From Actinomycetota bacterium (GTDB taxonomy: Bacteria; Bacillota; Desulfotomaculia; Desulfotomaculales; Desulfocucumaceae): a stretch of 51,275 bases of DNA. A model generated the notes under the pieces. The model was not told the DNA's origin and did no database searches. It saw only the letters and a program-made list of their open reading frames with translations. Location of the stretch: contig JAMCVT010000110.1 in NCBI GenBank assembly GCA_023475565.1, positions 1 to 51,275 of the forward strand, given 5' to 3'. This document shows, in pieces, positions 41,921 through 49,486 of the stretch. Positions within the stretch are counted from its first letter, which is position 1, and every line of letters begins with the position of its first letter. A program made the translations under genes and the position numbers.

Positions 41921-43171
41921 TTACTCCAGAGAATTTATGGAAATTCCCCTTGTATGCATTGTATGCGCCCATTCGCTTTGGTTGCCGTGCTTGAAGAGCC
42001 CCACAATAGTAACCGGGAACCAGGTCAGCCCGTATATGGGATAGGTTATGTAATATAAGTAAGCCGACCGGGGAGCCTTTTCCAGTATCAGTCCCAGCAT
42101 TGGATAGCTGTATCCCAATATACCGAAAGCCACCCAGAACCAGCCCGGCATATGGCTGGAAATTGCCGCCACGTAAATGGGCTCTGTAAAGAAAGCAGCC
42201 ACACCGGCAAGAATCATGTTAATAAACATGGCCATAATCACAAAGGGCTGGAAGAGGTAAATTGCCCCATCAATGCAGTACCACTTTTTCTCCCTAATGC
42301 CTTTTTTAAGGAGCGGCACCATGTACCTGAGAGCCACATCCCAGTGTCCCTGCAGCCAGCGGGTGCGCTGCCTCCAGGTCTGGGAAAAATGCACCGGCTT
42401 TTCATCATAAACCCTGCAGTCGTGGGACCAGCCTGTTTTTATATCATTGAGAAGGAGCTTCATGGTAAATTCCAGATCCTCAGTGAGGCAGGTGGCCCCC
42501 CACCCGTACTGTTTAAGCAGCTCATAGTCCAGGCACAGCCCGGTGCCGCCCAGGGCATTGGAAAGACCAAGATTAAAGCGGGCCAGCTGCCACATGCGGT
42601 TCATTGACCAGTAAGCGGTGGCGTAACAGGCGGTAACCCAGGAATCTCTGGGGTTTTTTGTATCCAGATAGCCCTGTATGGAACGGTAGCCCTGCTTCAG
42701 CTTGGAGTTCATCTCCAAAAGGAAGTTGGATGAAATAACATTATCGGCGTCAAACACACAAACGGCGTCATAGTGCTGCCGGTCTTCCATTTTAAATAAT
42801 TCGTTAAACATCCATTCCAGGGCGAACCCTTTGCCCCTTTGCTTGGAGAAGCGCTCAAAGACAATGACGCCCTCGGCCCGGGCGGTATCCGCTGTTTTGT
42901 CGGTACAGTTGTCAGCAATTACGTAAATGTCAAAAAGATCCGTGGGGTAATTAAGTTTTTTCAGGCTTTCTATATGATACCTTATAACCGCCTCTTCATT
43001 GTGTGCCGCGGTTATAAGGGCAAAACGCTTTTCCGGTGTATAATCCTTATCCTCATCATGTTTCTTCCAGCCGAAAATTGATACAAAATAATAGTACATC
43101 AATACCAGCAGGATTACCGCTTCGGAAATGGAGACGATCGCCGTAAGCGTGTAGAACAACCAACCGTCCAA
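41921..43171 (-). CDS. GT2-family membrane glycosyltransferase (processive synthase type)
   Basis: 416 residues. An N-terminal helix is followed by a GT2 domain: TAAHNEEAVIRYHIESL, VIADNCTDKT, the DxD-like CVFDADNVIS, then TCLTEDLEFTMKL and the product-binding QRTRWLQGHW (QxxRW). Three or four C-terminal helices complete the BcsA/PgaC-type layout. It would polymerise a polysaccharide from an NDP-sugar at the membrane; the sugar is unknown. The TTG at 43171 is the start, with AAAGGGG 7 bases upstream. A ~140-nt structured leader lies before it, and a surface-anchored glycosidase gene follows. Confidence 0.9.
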   Translation of the reverse strand: MDGWLFYTLTAIVSISEAVILLVLMYYYFVSIFGWKKHDEDKDYTPEKRFALITAAHNEEAVIRYHIESLKKLNYPTDLFDIYVIADNCTDKTADTARAEGVIVFERFSKQRGKGFALEWMFNELFKMEDRQHYDAVCVFDADNVISSNFLLEMNSKLKQGYRSIQGYLDTKNPRDSWVTACYATAYWSMNRMWQLARFNLGLSNALGGTGLCLDYELLKQYGWGATCLTEDLEFTMKLLLNDIKTGWSHDCRVYDEKPVHFSQTWRQRTRWLQGHWDVALRYMVPLLKKGIREKKWYCIDGAIYLFQPFVIMAMFINMILAGVAAFFTEPIYVAAISSHMPGWFWVAFGILGYSYPMLGLILEKAPRSAYLYYITYPIYGLTWFPVTIVGLFKHGNQSEWAHTMHTRGISINSLE

Positions 43172-43222
43172 AGCATAACCCCTTTCTCTTCAAGTTTATT
43201 TAAAATAGTTTGTCCTCTTTTT

Positions 43223-43309
43223 AGAAGCTTATTCCATTAGGACTGATAACATTCCTTCGGCAATAGCCTTCTAGCCCGGACTTTCGTCAGATTTCCAGTA
43301 CTTGCTTCC
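43223..43309 (-). ncRNA. Candidate structured leader (riboswitch-like) before the GT2 gene
   Basis: A TATAAT (43315-43320) precedes a transcript beginning near GGGGGAAGC. The ends pair (GGAAGC with GCTTCT) and enclose three short hairpins: GAC-GAAA-GTC, GGC-TAG-AAGG-CTA-TT-GCC, and AGGA/TCCT. The purine-rich joining strands are typical of folded aptamers. It does not match any class I can name. The remaining sequence 43321-43767 is AT-rich with nothing recognised. Confidence 0.4.
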
Positions 43310-43767
43310 CCCTGATTATACAAATTATATATTATCACTTACTTCCCTATCAGTCCAGAACTTTTTTGTCCATTTTTTGTTATATATCTAATGCCGGATT
43401 TCCCATTCTACGCCGTTTTTTATCAGGGCTAACACATCATTTTTCTTAAAGGAGTTGTCTGTTTTTTGGGAAAATACGCAGGTCTGCCTACATGTATTTA
43501 GTGAGTTAATTTCTCTGAAAATTCGCTATATTGTATTATTTGAAGGCTGAAGAGCTTTTGTCGATAATATTTAAAGATAACATGGAAATCCTTCGATAAT
43601 TTAACTTTTATTATTACCTTCCAGATTTTATGTACATTATACATACCTCTTAGAGACCGGGGCAAAATGCTGCCCCAGGAAAAGTCTTGTGATTTATAAC
43701 ACATTATGGTATTATTATAAAAACATCTATATGCATCGAACATATACTGTTTCAGGGAGGGATATTT

Positions 43768-44736
43768 ATGTTTTTTCCCGTGTCCGGAGTTGAAATCAAC
43801 CCTTTAATCCCGCCTCTGGTAGCCTTTTTAATATCATCCCTGACAGCACCGGCCGGAGTATCCGGGGCCTTCCTGCTATTACCCTTTCAGATGAGCGTTC
43901 TCAATTACACCAGTCCCTCGGTCAGCCCCACCAACATGATATACAACATAGTGGCCATCCCGGGGGGCCTGTACAGGTACATAAAGGAAGGCCGTATGGC
44001 CTGGCCCCTTACCTGGGTCATTGTGGCGGGAACACTGCCCGGGGTGTTCTTCGGATCCTGGGCCAGGATAAAATATCTCCCCGACCCCGGGGCCTTTAAG
44101 CTCTTTGTGGGACTGGTGCTGCTTTACCTGGGACTTAAGCTGGCCATAGAGCTAACCGGCGGGTCAAAGAAAAAGAAGTCCCGGAACAAGGCCCTTGAAC
44201 AGAAATTCAACGAAAGGATAACGCAGCAAAAGGGAGAAACAAACAAAAGGCTGGCCGCCGGCCTGCCGGCTGAGGCGGTAGTTAAAACAAGAAGCTTCTC
44301 CCTAAAGAAAATAGAGTACGAATTCTGGGGGGACACCTATTCTTTCGGAACCCTGACCATATTCTTCCTGGCTCTGGTGGTGGGACTCATCGGGGGGATA
44401 TACGGCATCGGGGGAGGGGCAATAATTGCTCCCTTCTGTGTTTCCATACTGAACCTGCCGGTATATACCGTGGCCGGGGCCGCCCTGGCCGGCACCTTTA
44501 TCACATCCATAGCCGGAGTGTTTTTTTACACCCTTCTGGAGTTCACCGCTGTGGGAGCGTCGGCCCATATAGCCCCGGACTGGGCGCTGGGGGCTCTTTT
44601 CGGCCTGGGAGGGCTGCTGGGAACATACTGCGGGGCCTATGTCCAGAAATTTTTGAGAGAAGGCTTTGTCAAGGGAATAATGGCCTTCCTGGTGCTTTTC
44701 CTGGCACTTAAGTATATAATACAGTTCTTTATATAA
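43768..44736 (+). CDS. TauE/SafE-family (TSUP) anion transporter
   Basis: 322 residues and about eight transmembrane helices in two halves, each starting with the family pattern: LTAPAGVSGAFLLLPFQMS and GLIGGIYGIGGGAIIAPF. A long charged cytoplasmic insert (SKKKKSRNKALEQKF...) separates the halves. TSUP proteins carry sulfite, sulfoacetate, taurine or related anions. The ATG has AGGGAGGG upstream. It is followed by a PadR regulator and a binding-fold protein in the same direction, which may form one small unit. The substrate is unknown; sulfur anions are plausible for a sulfur-metabolising anaerobe. Confidence 0.9.
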   Translation: MFFPVSGVEINPLIPPLVAFLISSLTAPAGVSGAFLLLPFQMSVLNYTSPSVSPTNMIYNIVAIPGGLYRYIKEGRMAWPLTWVIVAGTLPGVFFGSWARIKYLPDPGAFKLFVGLVLLYLGLKLAIELTGGSKKKKSRNKALEQKFNERITQQKGETNKRLAAGLPAEAVVKTRSFSLKKIEYEFWGDTYSFGTLTIFFLALVVGLIGGIYGIGGGAIIAPFCVSILNLPVYTVAGAALAGTFITSIAGVFFYTLLEFTAVGASAHIAPDWALGALFGLGGLLGTYCGAYVQKFLREGFVKGIMAFLVLFLALKYIIQFFI

Positions 44737-44763
44737 ATTATTCTACCAAAACGAGGTGATCCG

Positions 44764-45132
44764 ATGCCGGAAAAGAGTAAGGCGGCGGACCCCCTGTCCA
44801 TACCGATGGAAAAACTGACCCAACCGGCCATACTGCTGCTGCTGCACCGAAATGAGGCTCACGGCTACGATCTGATCCAGAAATTAAGCCAGGCCCGGTT
44901 TATTGACTCTGATCCCGACACGGCCACGGTTTACCGGGCCCTGCGGCGCATGGAGCAGGACGGGCTGGTGGTTTCCAGCTGGAAGCACGGTGAGTTCGGC
45001 CCTGCCAGGAGGCAGTACCGTCTGACCCCGGAGGGCTTAAAACTGCTGGAGGAGTGGATCGGCAGGCTGGAGGAGCGCAAGAAACAGATAGATTCTTTTA
45101 TCGGTTACTACAGGGATACGCAGGGTGATTAA
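44764..45132 (+). CDS. PadR-family transcriptional regulator (short form)
   Basis: 122 residues. Winged helix: QPAILLLLHRNEAHGYDLIQ, TATVYRALRRMEQDGLVVSS and the wing GPARRQYRLTPEG, then one helix for dimerisation. This is the compact PadR type without a large effector domain. The ATG has ACGAGGTGA upstream. It begins 27 bases after the TSUP transporter gene and ends 16 bases before the binding-fold protein, consistent with an operon and local control of these genes. Confidence 0.92.
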   Translation: MPEKSKAADPLSIPMEKLTQPAILLLLHRNEAHGYDLIQKLSQARFIDSDPDTATVYRALRRMEQDGLVVSSWKHGEFGPARRQYRLTPEGLKLLEEWIGRLEERKKQIDSFIGYYRDTQGD

Positions 45133-45148
45133 CCCCCGGGAGGTCTTT

Positions 45149-45964
45149 ATGAAAAAAGAACAAACTCTTAAAATACTCCATGCCGGGGCATTGAGGAAGC
45201 CCATGAAGGAGTGTGTCCGGCTGTTCATGAGGCAGCACCCGCAGGTGAGGGTAACTCTTGATTACGCCGGGTCAAGAACCTGCGCCCGGGCTCTTCTGGA
45301 GGGGTGCGACACGGATGTAATCGCCCTGGCGGACCCCCACGTTTTTGAGGACCTGCTGGTCCCCCGGCATGTGGATGTGTTCTTTGTTTTTGCCACTGAC
45401 AGGATGGTGCTGGCCTACGACGACCTGGCCAAATACAGCAGCCTGATTACTGCGAACAATTGGATGGACACCCTGGCCAGAGAAGATGTATCCTTTGCCA
45501 GATCGGATGAAAATCTGGACCCCTGTGGATACAGGGCACTAATGGTATGGCAGCTGGCCGAAGACTTCTACAATATGCCCGGACTTTACCAAAAACTAAG
45601 CAGTAAGTGCGGGACTGACCGGATCTATCCAAAGTCCATCGACCTTACCGCAGCCCTACTGGAAGGCAGGGTTGATTACGCTTTCTCCTATTCGTCGGTG
45701 GCTAAGCAGTTCGGTTTCCGGCACGTGGAGTTTCCCAACCGGATAAACCTCTCCAACCCCGCCCAGGCCGGGCATTATTCCCGGGCTGCGGTAGCCCTGG
45801 AGGGAATGGTAAAGGATTCCAGGGTAAAGGGGGCGCCCATCGAATTCGCCGTGGCAGTGCCCAGGAACAGCAGCAGCAAGGAATTGGCAGGGCTGTTTAT
45901 AAAAATACTGACCAGCAGTGAGGGAGAAGAAATACTGGAAGGCTGCGGACTGATTCCCTGCTAA
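45149..45964 (+). CDS. Molybdate/tungstate-binding-fold protein without signal peptide
   Basis: 271 residues with the start of a mature ModA/WtpA-like domain immediately at the N-terminus (KEQTLKILHAGALRKPMKEC), then DYAGSRTCARAL and the second lobe (LEGRVDYAFSYSSVAKQ; RINLSNPAQAGHYSRAAVAL). These are the blocks of WtpA-type oxyanion-binding proteins. There is no signal peptide or lipobox and no ABC permease or ATPase gene, so it is predicted cytoplasmic, perhaps a sensor or carrier. ATG 45149 is used because GGGAGG lies 4 bases upstream. It is downstream of padR and the TSUP transporter gene. Confidence 0.82.
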   Translation: MKKEQTLKILHAGALRKPMKECVRLFMRQHPQVRVTLDYAGSRTCARALLEGCDTDVIALADPHVFEDLLVPRHVDVFFVFATDRMVLAYDDLAKYSSLITANNWMDTLAREDVSFARSDENLDPCGYRALMVWQLAEDFYNMPGLYQKLSSKCGTDRIYPKSIDLTAALLEGRVDYAFSYSSVAKQFGFRHVEFPNRINLSNPAQAGHYSRAAVALEGMVKDSRVKGAPIEFAVAVPRNSSSKELAGLFIKILTSSEGEEILEGCGLIPC

Positions 45965-45967
45965 AAA

Positions 45968-46003
45968 AACGCCCTGATGGGCGTTGCCGTCTTGGCAGAC
46001 GGC
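45968..46003 (+). terminator. Two adjacent hairpins after the binding-fold protein gene
   Basis: AACGCCC/GGGCGTT (45968-45985) is followed directly by GCCGTCT/AGACGGC (45986-46003). No T-run is present, but the location, 4 bases after the stop, suggests a transcript end. A short piece of the dispersed repeat (GGAATCCAGAATGGT) follows. Confidence 0.55.
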
Positions 46004-46075
46004 GGAATCCAGAATGGTGCGAAGGCATTCCTTTGCTGCATAACCATTTGGGGTGCATGCATTTTTTTAACGGGC

Positions 46076-46126
46076 GGGCTGGCCGGGCGCCCGGAGTTCA
46101 TTTTAATGAACTCCAGCAGCCAGCCC
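46076..46126. repeat. Nested hairpin between convergent genes
   Basis: The outer stem GGGCTGGC/GCCAGCCC encloses an inner GGAGTTCATT/AATGAACTCC. It is 18 bases beyond the stop of the AnfO-like gene and may end the nif transcript. Confidence 0.6.
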
Positions 46127-46144
46127 CCCAAAATAAAACCCTTT

Positions 46145-46768
46145 TCAGACGCAGCAGCGGTTCCTGATGGTCACTAATACCCCGCCGCCCGCCCGGCTTA
46201 TCTCACCCGCCAGGGAGCCGCCTTTTATCTCGGCCTCCAGCCAGGGCGGCGCATGGCTGCACAGTATTTCCAGGGAGTAGAACCCCCCTTGGCGAATAAA
46301 TGGAAGCAGCGCCTGCTTTGATGTTATGCCGGTATTCTCTTCCTGTATTTTTTTAATGGAAACCCTAAAGCAGCCCCCGGATACTTCCTCCGGAACCGGA
46401 ATGCTTATTTTTTCCCGGCTGTCCCGGTGAAGCTGTTCCTCTTCCTCTTTTTCCAGTATGACGTCAAGAAAGTCCCCGGGCCTGCCCTGGTATTCCCATA
46501 TGCTCAAGTCTGATTTTTCCAGTTCAAAATACGGCACCCCGGTCACGTTAAGCCCTACAAAGACACCACACCCGGACAAAAATGCGGCTACCTCCCTCAT
46601 CCTTTCCCTGGTTTCCCGCATGCCCAGGCCCCGGTCCAGCATAAAGTCCTTTTCCCTCACCGGGCTCCAGCTGCCATTATTCCTGCGGTAAACAGTAACT
46701 TTTCCCTTTTCATAGAGAGAGGCGGTCCGGCCGTTCTCTCCCACATGGACCGCTATTTCCGCACGCAT
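46145..46768 (-). CDS. AnfO-like nitrogenase accessory protein
   Basis: 207 residues. The opening EIAVHVGENGRTASLYEKGKV, the middle RETRERMREVAAFLSGCGVF and WEYQGRPGDFLDVIL are the conserved blocks of AnfO, described with Fe-only nitrogenase and also seen in clostridial nif clusters. It may act in cofactor or Fe-S assembly, but its role is not settled. The C-terminus has an unusual vicinal Cys pair (RNRCCV). ATG 46768 is used (TTG 46774 possible) with GGGGTGG upstream. It is the last gene of the nif group here, 24 bases after the ferredoxin gene. Confidence 0.8.
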   Translation of the reverse strand: MRAEIAVHVGENGRTASLYEKGKVTVYRRNNGSWSPVREKDFMLDRGLGMRETRERMREVAAFLSGCGVFVGLNVTGVPYFELEKSDLSIWEYQGRPGDFLDVILEKEEEEQLHRDSREKISIPVPEEVSGGCFRVSIKKIQEENTGITSKQALLPFIRQGGFYSLEILCSHAPPWLEAEIKGGSLAGEISRAGGGVLVTIRNRCCV

Positions 46769-46791
46769 GACCAACCACCCCTTCCGGGCTA

Positions 46792-47100
46792 TTATATTTC
46801 CAGACGCTTTACCGGACTGCCCCCCTCAATGTGAACATCCATTATCTCCACGGCATCCTCCGGCGATACCCCACCGTACCAGACATTATCAGGGTAGACT
46901 ACCACTATGGGGCCTTTTTCACACAGGGCCAGGCAGCCGGTGTTGGAGACCATCACCTGGCCGCCCAGCCCCCTTTCCTCTATTTCCTCCATGAAGCTGT
47001 TGACTATTTCCACCGATTCCCTGGACTGGCAGAAGCCTTTCTGCTGGCCGTTGACCCGGGAACTGGTGCACACAAAAATGTGGTATTTGGGTTTAAACAC
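46792..47100 (-). CDS. [2Fe-2S] ferredoxin, thioredoxin-like type
   Basis: 102 residues with the thioredoxin-like [2Fe-2S] ferredoxin pattern. Cysteines occur at 11 (FVCTSS), 24 (GFCQSR), 56 and 60 (SNTGCLALCEKGP), close to the Clostridium pasteurianum/Azotobacter FeSII-type fold, followed by VVVYPDNVWYGGV. Such ferredoxins are encoded in nif clusters and can interact with nitrogenase MoFe protein. It starts 24 bases after the nifB stop, so co-transcription is expected. The start ATG lies just after AAGGGGGG-like sequence. Confidence 0.92.
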   Translation of the reverse strand: MFKPKYHIFVCTSSRVNGQQKGFCQSRESVEIVNSFMEEIEERGLGGQVMVSNTGCLALCEKGPIVVVYPDNVWYGGVSPEDAVEIMDVHIEGGSPVKRLEI

Positions 47101-47124
47101 TGCTTTCCGCCCCCCTTCTATTTA

Positions 47125-48078
47125 TCAGACGGCCCTGGCCCTGCGGCACGCAGCTCCTTTTCCGGGCGGCCCCCCGTCCTCATGAGCGGTTCTGAATTCC
47201 GCCGACCTGTCATTATCCAGCAAGCCTATGGCGTCGGCCCTGCACTGGCGGCAGTGGTACATCTGCCTCAGGTCAGTGCCGCAGGCCGCCCTCATCTGGT
47301 TAAGCTCCTTCACGCCGGTCCCCGGGTAATTCTCGAAGACACTGCCCCGGGCCGGTATGAGAGGCATTATATTGCTTATAAATACATTCATATCCTTTAA
47401 TCTTTTAACAATATCTGGAATGTGAAAATCATTTACCCCTTTGATCATCACTATGTTTACCTTTACCAGCACTCCCCGGCGAGCCAGGTAATTAATGCCC
47501 TCCAGCTGGCTGGCAATGAGTATGGCGGCCCCGGCCAGCCCCTCGTACCTCTGGCCCCGGTAGTCCACATACCTGTATATCCCCTGTCCGATGGCCGGGT
47601 CCAGGCAGTTTACGGTAACGGTCACATGGCTGACCCCCAGTTCAACCAGTTCCCCGGCATAATCGGGCAGCAGCAGGCCGTTGGTGGACAGGCAGAAAAC
47701 AACCTCCGGGTCGCGGCCTCTGATCAGCTCAAGGGTCTTGCGGGTTTTACCCCAGTTGGCCAGTGCGTCCCCCGGCCCGGCTATACCCACCACACTAAGG
47801 TTCTCCACCTTTTTACTGACCATAATATACTTTTGCAGGGCCTGGGCGGGAGTGAGTATTTCGCTGGTCACGCCGGGCCTGCTTTCATTCACGCAGTCAT
47901 ATTTCCGGCTGCAGTAATTGCAGCTTATATTGCAGCGGGGAGCCACCGGAAGGTGCATGCGGGCATACCTCTTATGAGCCTCAAAAGAGAAGCAGGGATG
48001 TCTTCCGGTTTTGTCCTCCAGTTCCCGGGGATTTATAGCCCCACCGTTATCCTGGCTTGATTTACACAGGCATTTCAT
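47125..48078 (-). CDS. nifB: Nitrogenase cofactor biosynthesis radical-SAM protein NifB
   Basis: 317 residues after choosing ATG 48078, which has AAGGTGA 5 bases upstream. The radical-SAM cluster motif is HLPVAPRCNISCNYCSRKYD (C-x3-C-x2-C), preceded by HPCFSFEAHKRYARM, a NifB hallmark, with further Cys near the C-terminus (YHCRQCRADAIGLL). NifB builds the NifB-co 8Fe-9S-carbide precursor of FeMo-co. The NifX-like C-terminal extension of proteobacterial NifB is absent, as in many Firmicutes and archaea. It lies 19 bases after nifN. Confidence 0.95.
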   Translation of the reverse strand: MKCLCKSSQDNGGAINPRELEDKTGRHPCFSFEAHKRYARMHLPVAPRCNISCNYCSRKYDCVNESRPGVTSEILTPAQALQKYIMVSKKVENLSVVGIAGPGDALANWGKTRKTLELIRGRDPEVVFCLSTNGLLLPDYAGELVELGVSHVTVTVNCLDPAIGQGIYRYVDYRGQRYEGLAGAAILIASQLEGINYLARRGVLVKVNIVMIKGVNDFHIPDIVKRLKDMNVFISNIMPLIPARGSVFENYPGTGVKELNQMRAACGTDLRQMYHCRQCRADAIGLLDNDRSAEFRTAHEDGGPPGKGAACRRARAV

Positions 48079-48097
48079 ACTCTTCACCTTGACTTTC

Positions 48098-49486
48098 CTA
48101 ACGCACAGTATCCTTTTCATCGCCCCGGTAGAATTTCCGGTACATGGACGACCGGTAATTCCTGTACTTGTTCTCCAGCAGGGTATTGGTAACCCGGTCC
48201 AGAAACATGGTGGTGCCGGAGTAGCCCACCGACAAAAGTCTCTGCCCCCCCACCCGGTCATGGATGGGAAAGCCGGCTCTCACCAGGGGAATCCCCTCCC
48301 TTTCGGTTAGATACCTGCCATCGGAGTGTCCAATGGCTATGTTGGCCTTCAGCCTCACCGACTGTTCCCGTATAGTGAAAAAGTCCGCCTCAGTCAGAAA
48401 AAGGCATTTGACATGGTGTTCCGCCAGCCGGGGCCGCAGCAGCAGAGACATTTTTTCTGTTTTGCTCCCGGTGGCCAGCACCACCGGGAAAATACCATTT
48501 TCAATGCAGGTCGCCGCTATGGCGCTGACCAGCTCCGGCTCGCCGAATATAACGCTTCTGCCCCGGAAGTTATACTTGTGCGAGTCAATCATGCAGTCCA
48601 AAAGCCTGCCCCTCTCCCGGGCCAGCTCATCCGGCACCGGGTGGCCAGTTATCCGGCTCAAAAGGCTCACAAACAAGTCGGTGCTCTCAATGCCCATGGG
48701 CACCGGAATATTGTAGAGCGGCACCCCGAACTCCTTTTCCAGGTACCTGCCCGGGGAGACGCTTTCATCCACCGTCGTGCCCATCTGTATGGTGGCCCGG
48801 GAACCGCCCATGGCGGTAATATCTGAAAGTTTTGTGCCCCCGTCGGGTAGCTTTTTGTACGGCCTTTCGAAGGGCCGGTCCAGGGTGTCCGAAAAATCGG
48901 GCAGGAGTATATACTCTGCCTCCATCAAATCCAGTATTCTTTTTATTTCCCTTATGTCAGCGGGGCTTAAGTTGGGGATAATGACATTTAACCTGGAATG
49001 CTCCGGGACCCTGCCGGCCAGCCCGGCTATTTTTTTCAGCGCCAGCCAGTACCCCTCAAAATGAGTCCCCCCGTATCCGGGAGTGGGAACGGCAATTATG
49101 GGGCACTCCCGGCCAAGCCCTCTTTCCAGGCGGTATTCCGCCGCTATCCGGTCTATGTCCTCGCCGATGGTCTCGGCCAGGCAGGTGGTGAGAACCCCGA
49201 TAACCCGGGGCCGGTATGCCTTTATCAAATTGTCCAGGCCCTGCTTGAGATTCTCTTCCCCTCCATATATGGTCCCCTTTTCGTTGAGAGAGGACGAGGC
49301 CACATCAATGGGCTCATTGAAGTGCTCGGCTATGTGCCTGCGCATGTATGTGCTGCAGCCCTGGGATCCGTGTATGATCACCATGGACTGCCCGATCCCC
49401 TTGAAGGGGAGAATTCCCCCCATGGGCATGCACATGCTGCAGGGGTTTTCATTGTAATTCCGGCAGTGGGCTGTTTTGTCGCTCAC
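48098..49486 (-). CDS. nifN: Nitrogenase MoFe cofactor scaffold protein NifN
   Basis: 462 residues of the nitrogenase component-1 fold. The N-terminus has NENPCSMCMPMGG and the P-cluster-like region HGSQGCSTYMRRH, followed by GVLTTCLAETIGEDI and TPGYGGTHFEGY. The pattern fits NifN rather than NifK, and it directly follows nifE. With NifE it holds NifB-co while Mo and homocitrate are added. The GTG start overlaps the nifE stop by 4 bases (translational coupling). Complete. Confidence 0.92.
   Translation of the reverse strand: MSDKTAHCRNYNENPCSMCMPMGGILPFKGIGQSMVIIHGSQGCSTYMRRHIAEHFNEPIDVASSSLNEKGTIYGGEENLKQGLDNLIKAYRPRVIGVLTTCLAETIGEDIDRIAAEYRLERGLGRECPIIAVPTPGYGGTHFEGYWLALKKIAGLAGRVPEHSRLNVIIPNLSPADIREIKRILDLMEAEYILLPDFSDTLDRPFERPYKKLPDGGTKLSDITAMGGSRATIQMGTTVDESVSPGRYLEKEFGVPLYNIPVPMGIESTDLFVSLLSRITGHPVPDELARERGRLLDCMIDSHKYNFRGRSVIFGEPELVSAIAATCIENGIFPVVLATGSKTEKMSLLLRPRLAEHHVKCLFLTEADFFTIREQSVRLKANIAIGHSDGRYLTEREGIPLVRAGFPIHDRVGGQRLLSVGYSGTTMFLDRVTNTLLENKYRNYRSSMYRKFYRGDEKDTVR

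Noticed and set aside
43230-43300. Hammerhead-like CUGACGA string in the GT2 leader
   Set aside because: The conserved GAAA does not follow a second stem and no cleavage-site stem can be formed; the string is explained by the GAC-GAAA-GTC hairpin.
43223-43309. Leader as a standard c-di-GMP-I (GEMM) riboswitch
   Set aside because: The GGCAAACC, GNRA-capped P2 and GACGCAAAGCC blocks cannot be placed together; only loose similarity.
43498-43743. Minus-strand ORF of 81 codons upstream of the TSUP gene
   Set aside because: AT-rich, no recognisable domain or ribosome site; lies in a promoter-like region.
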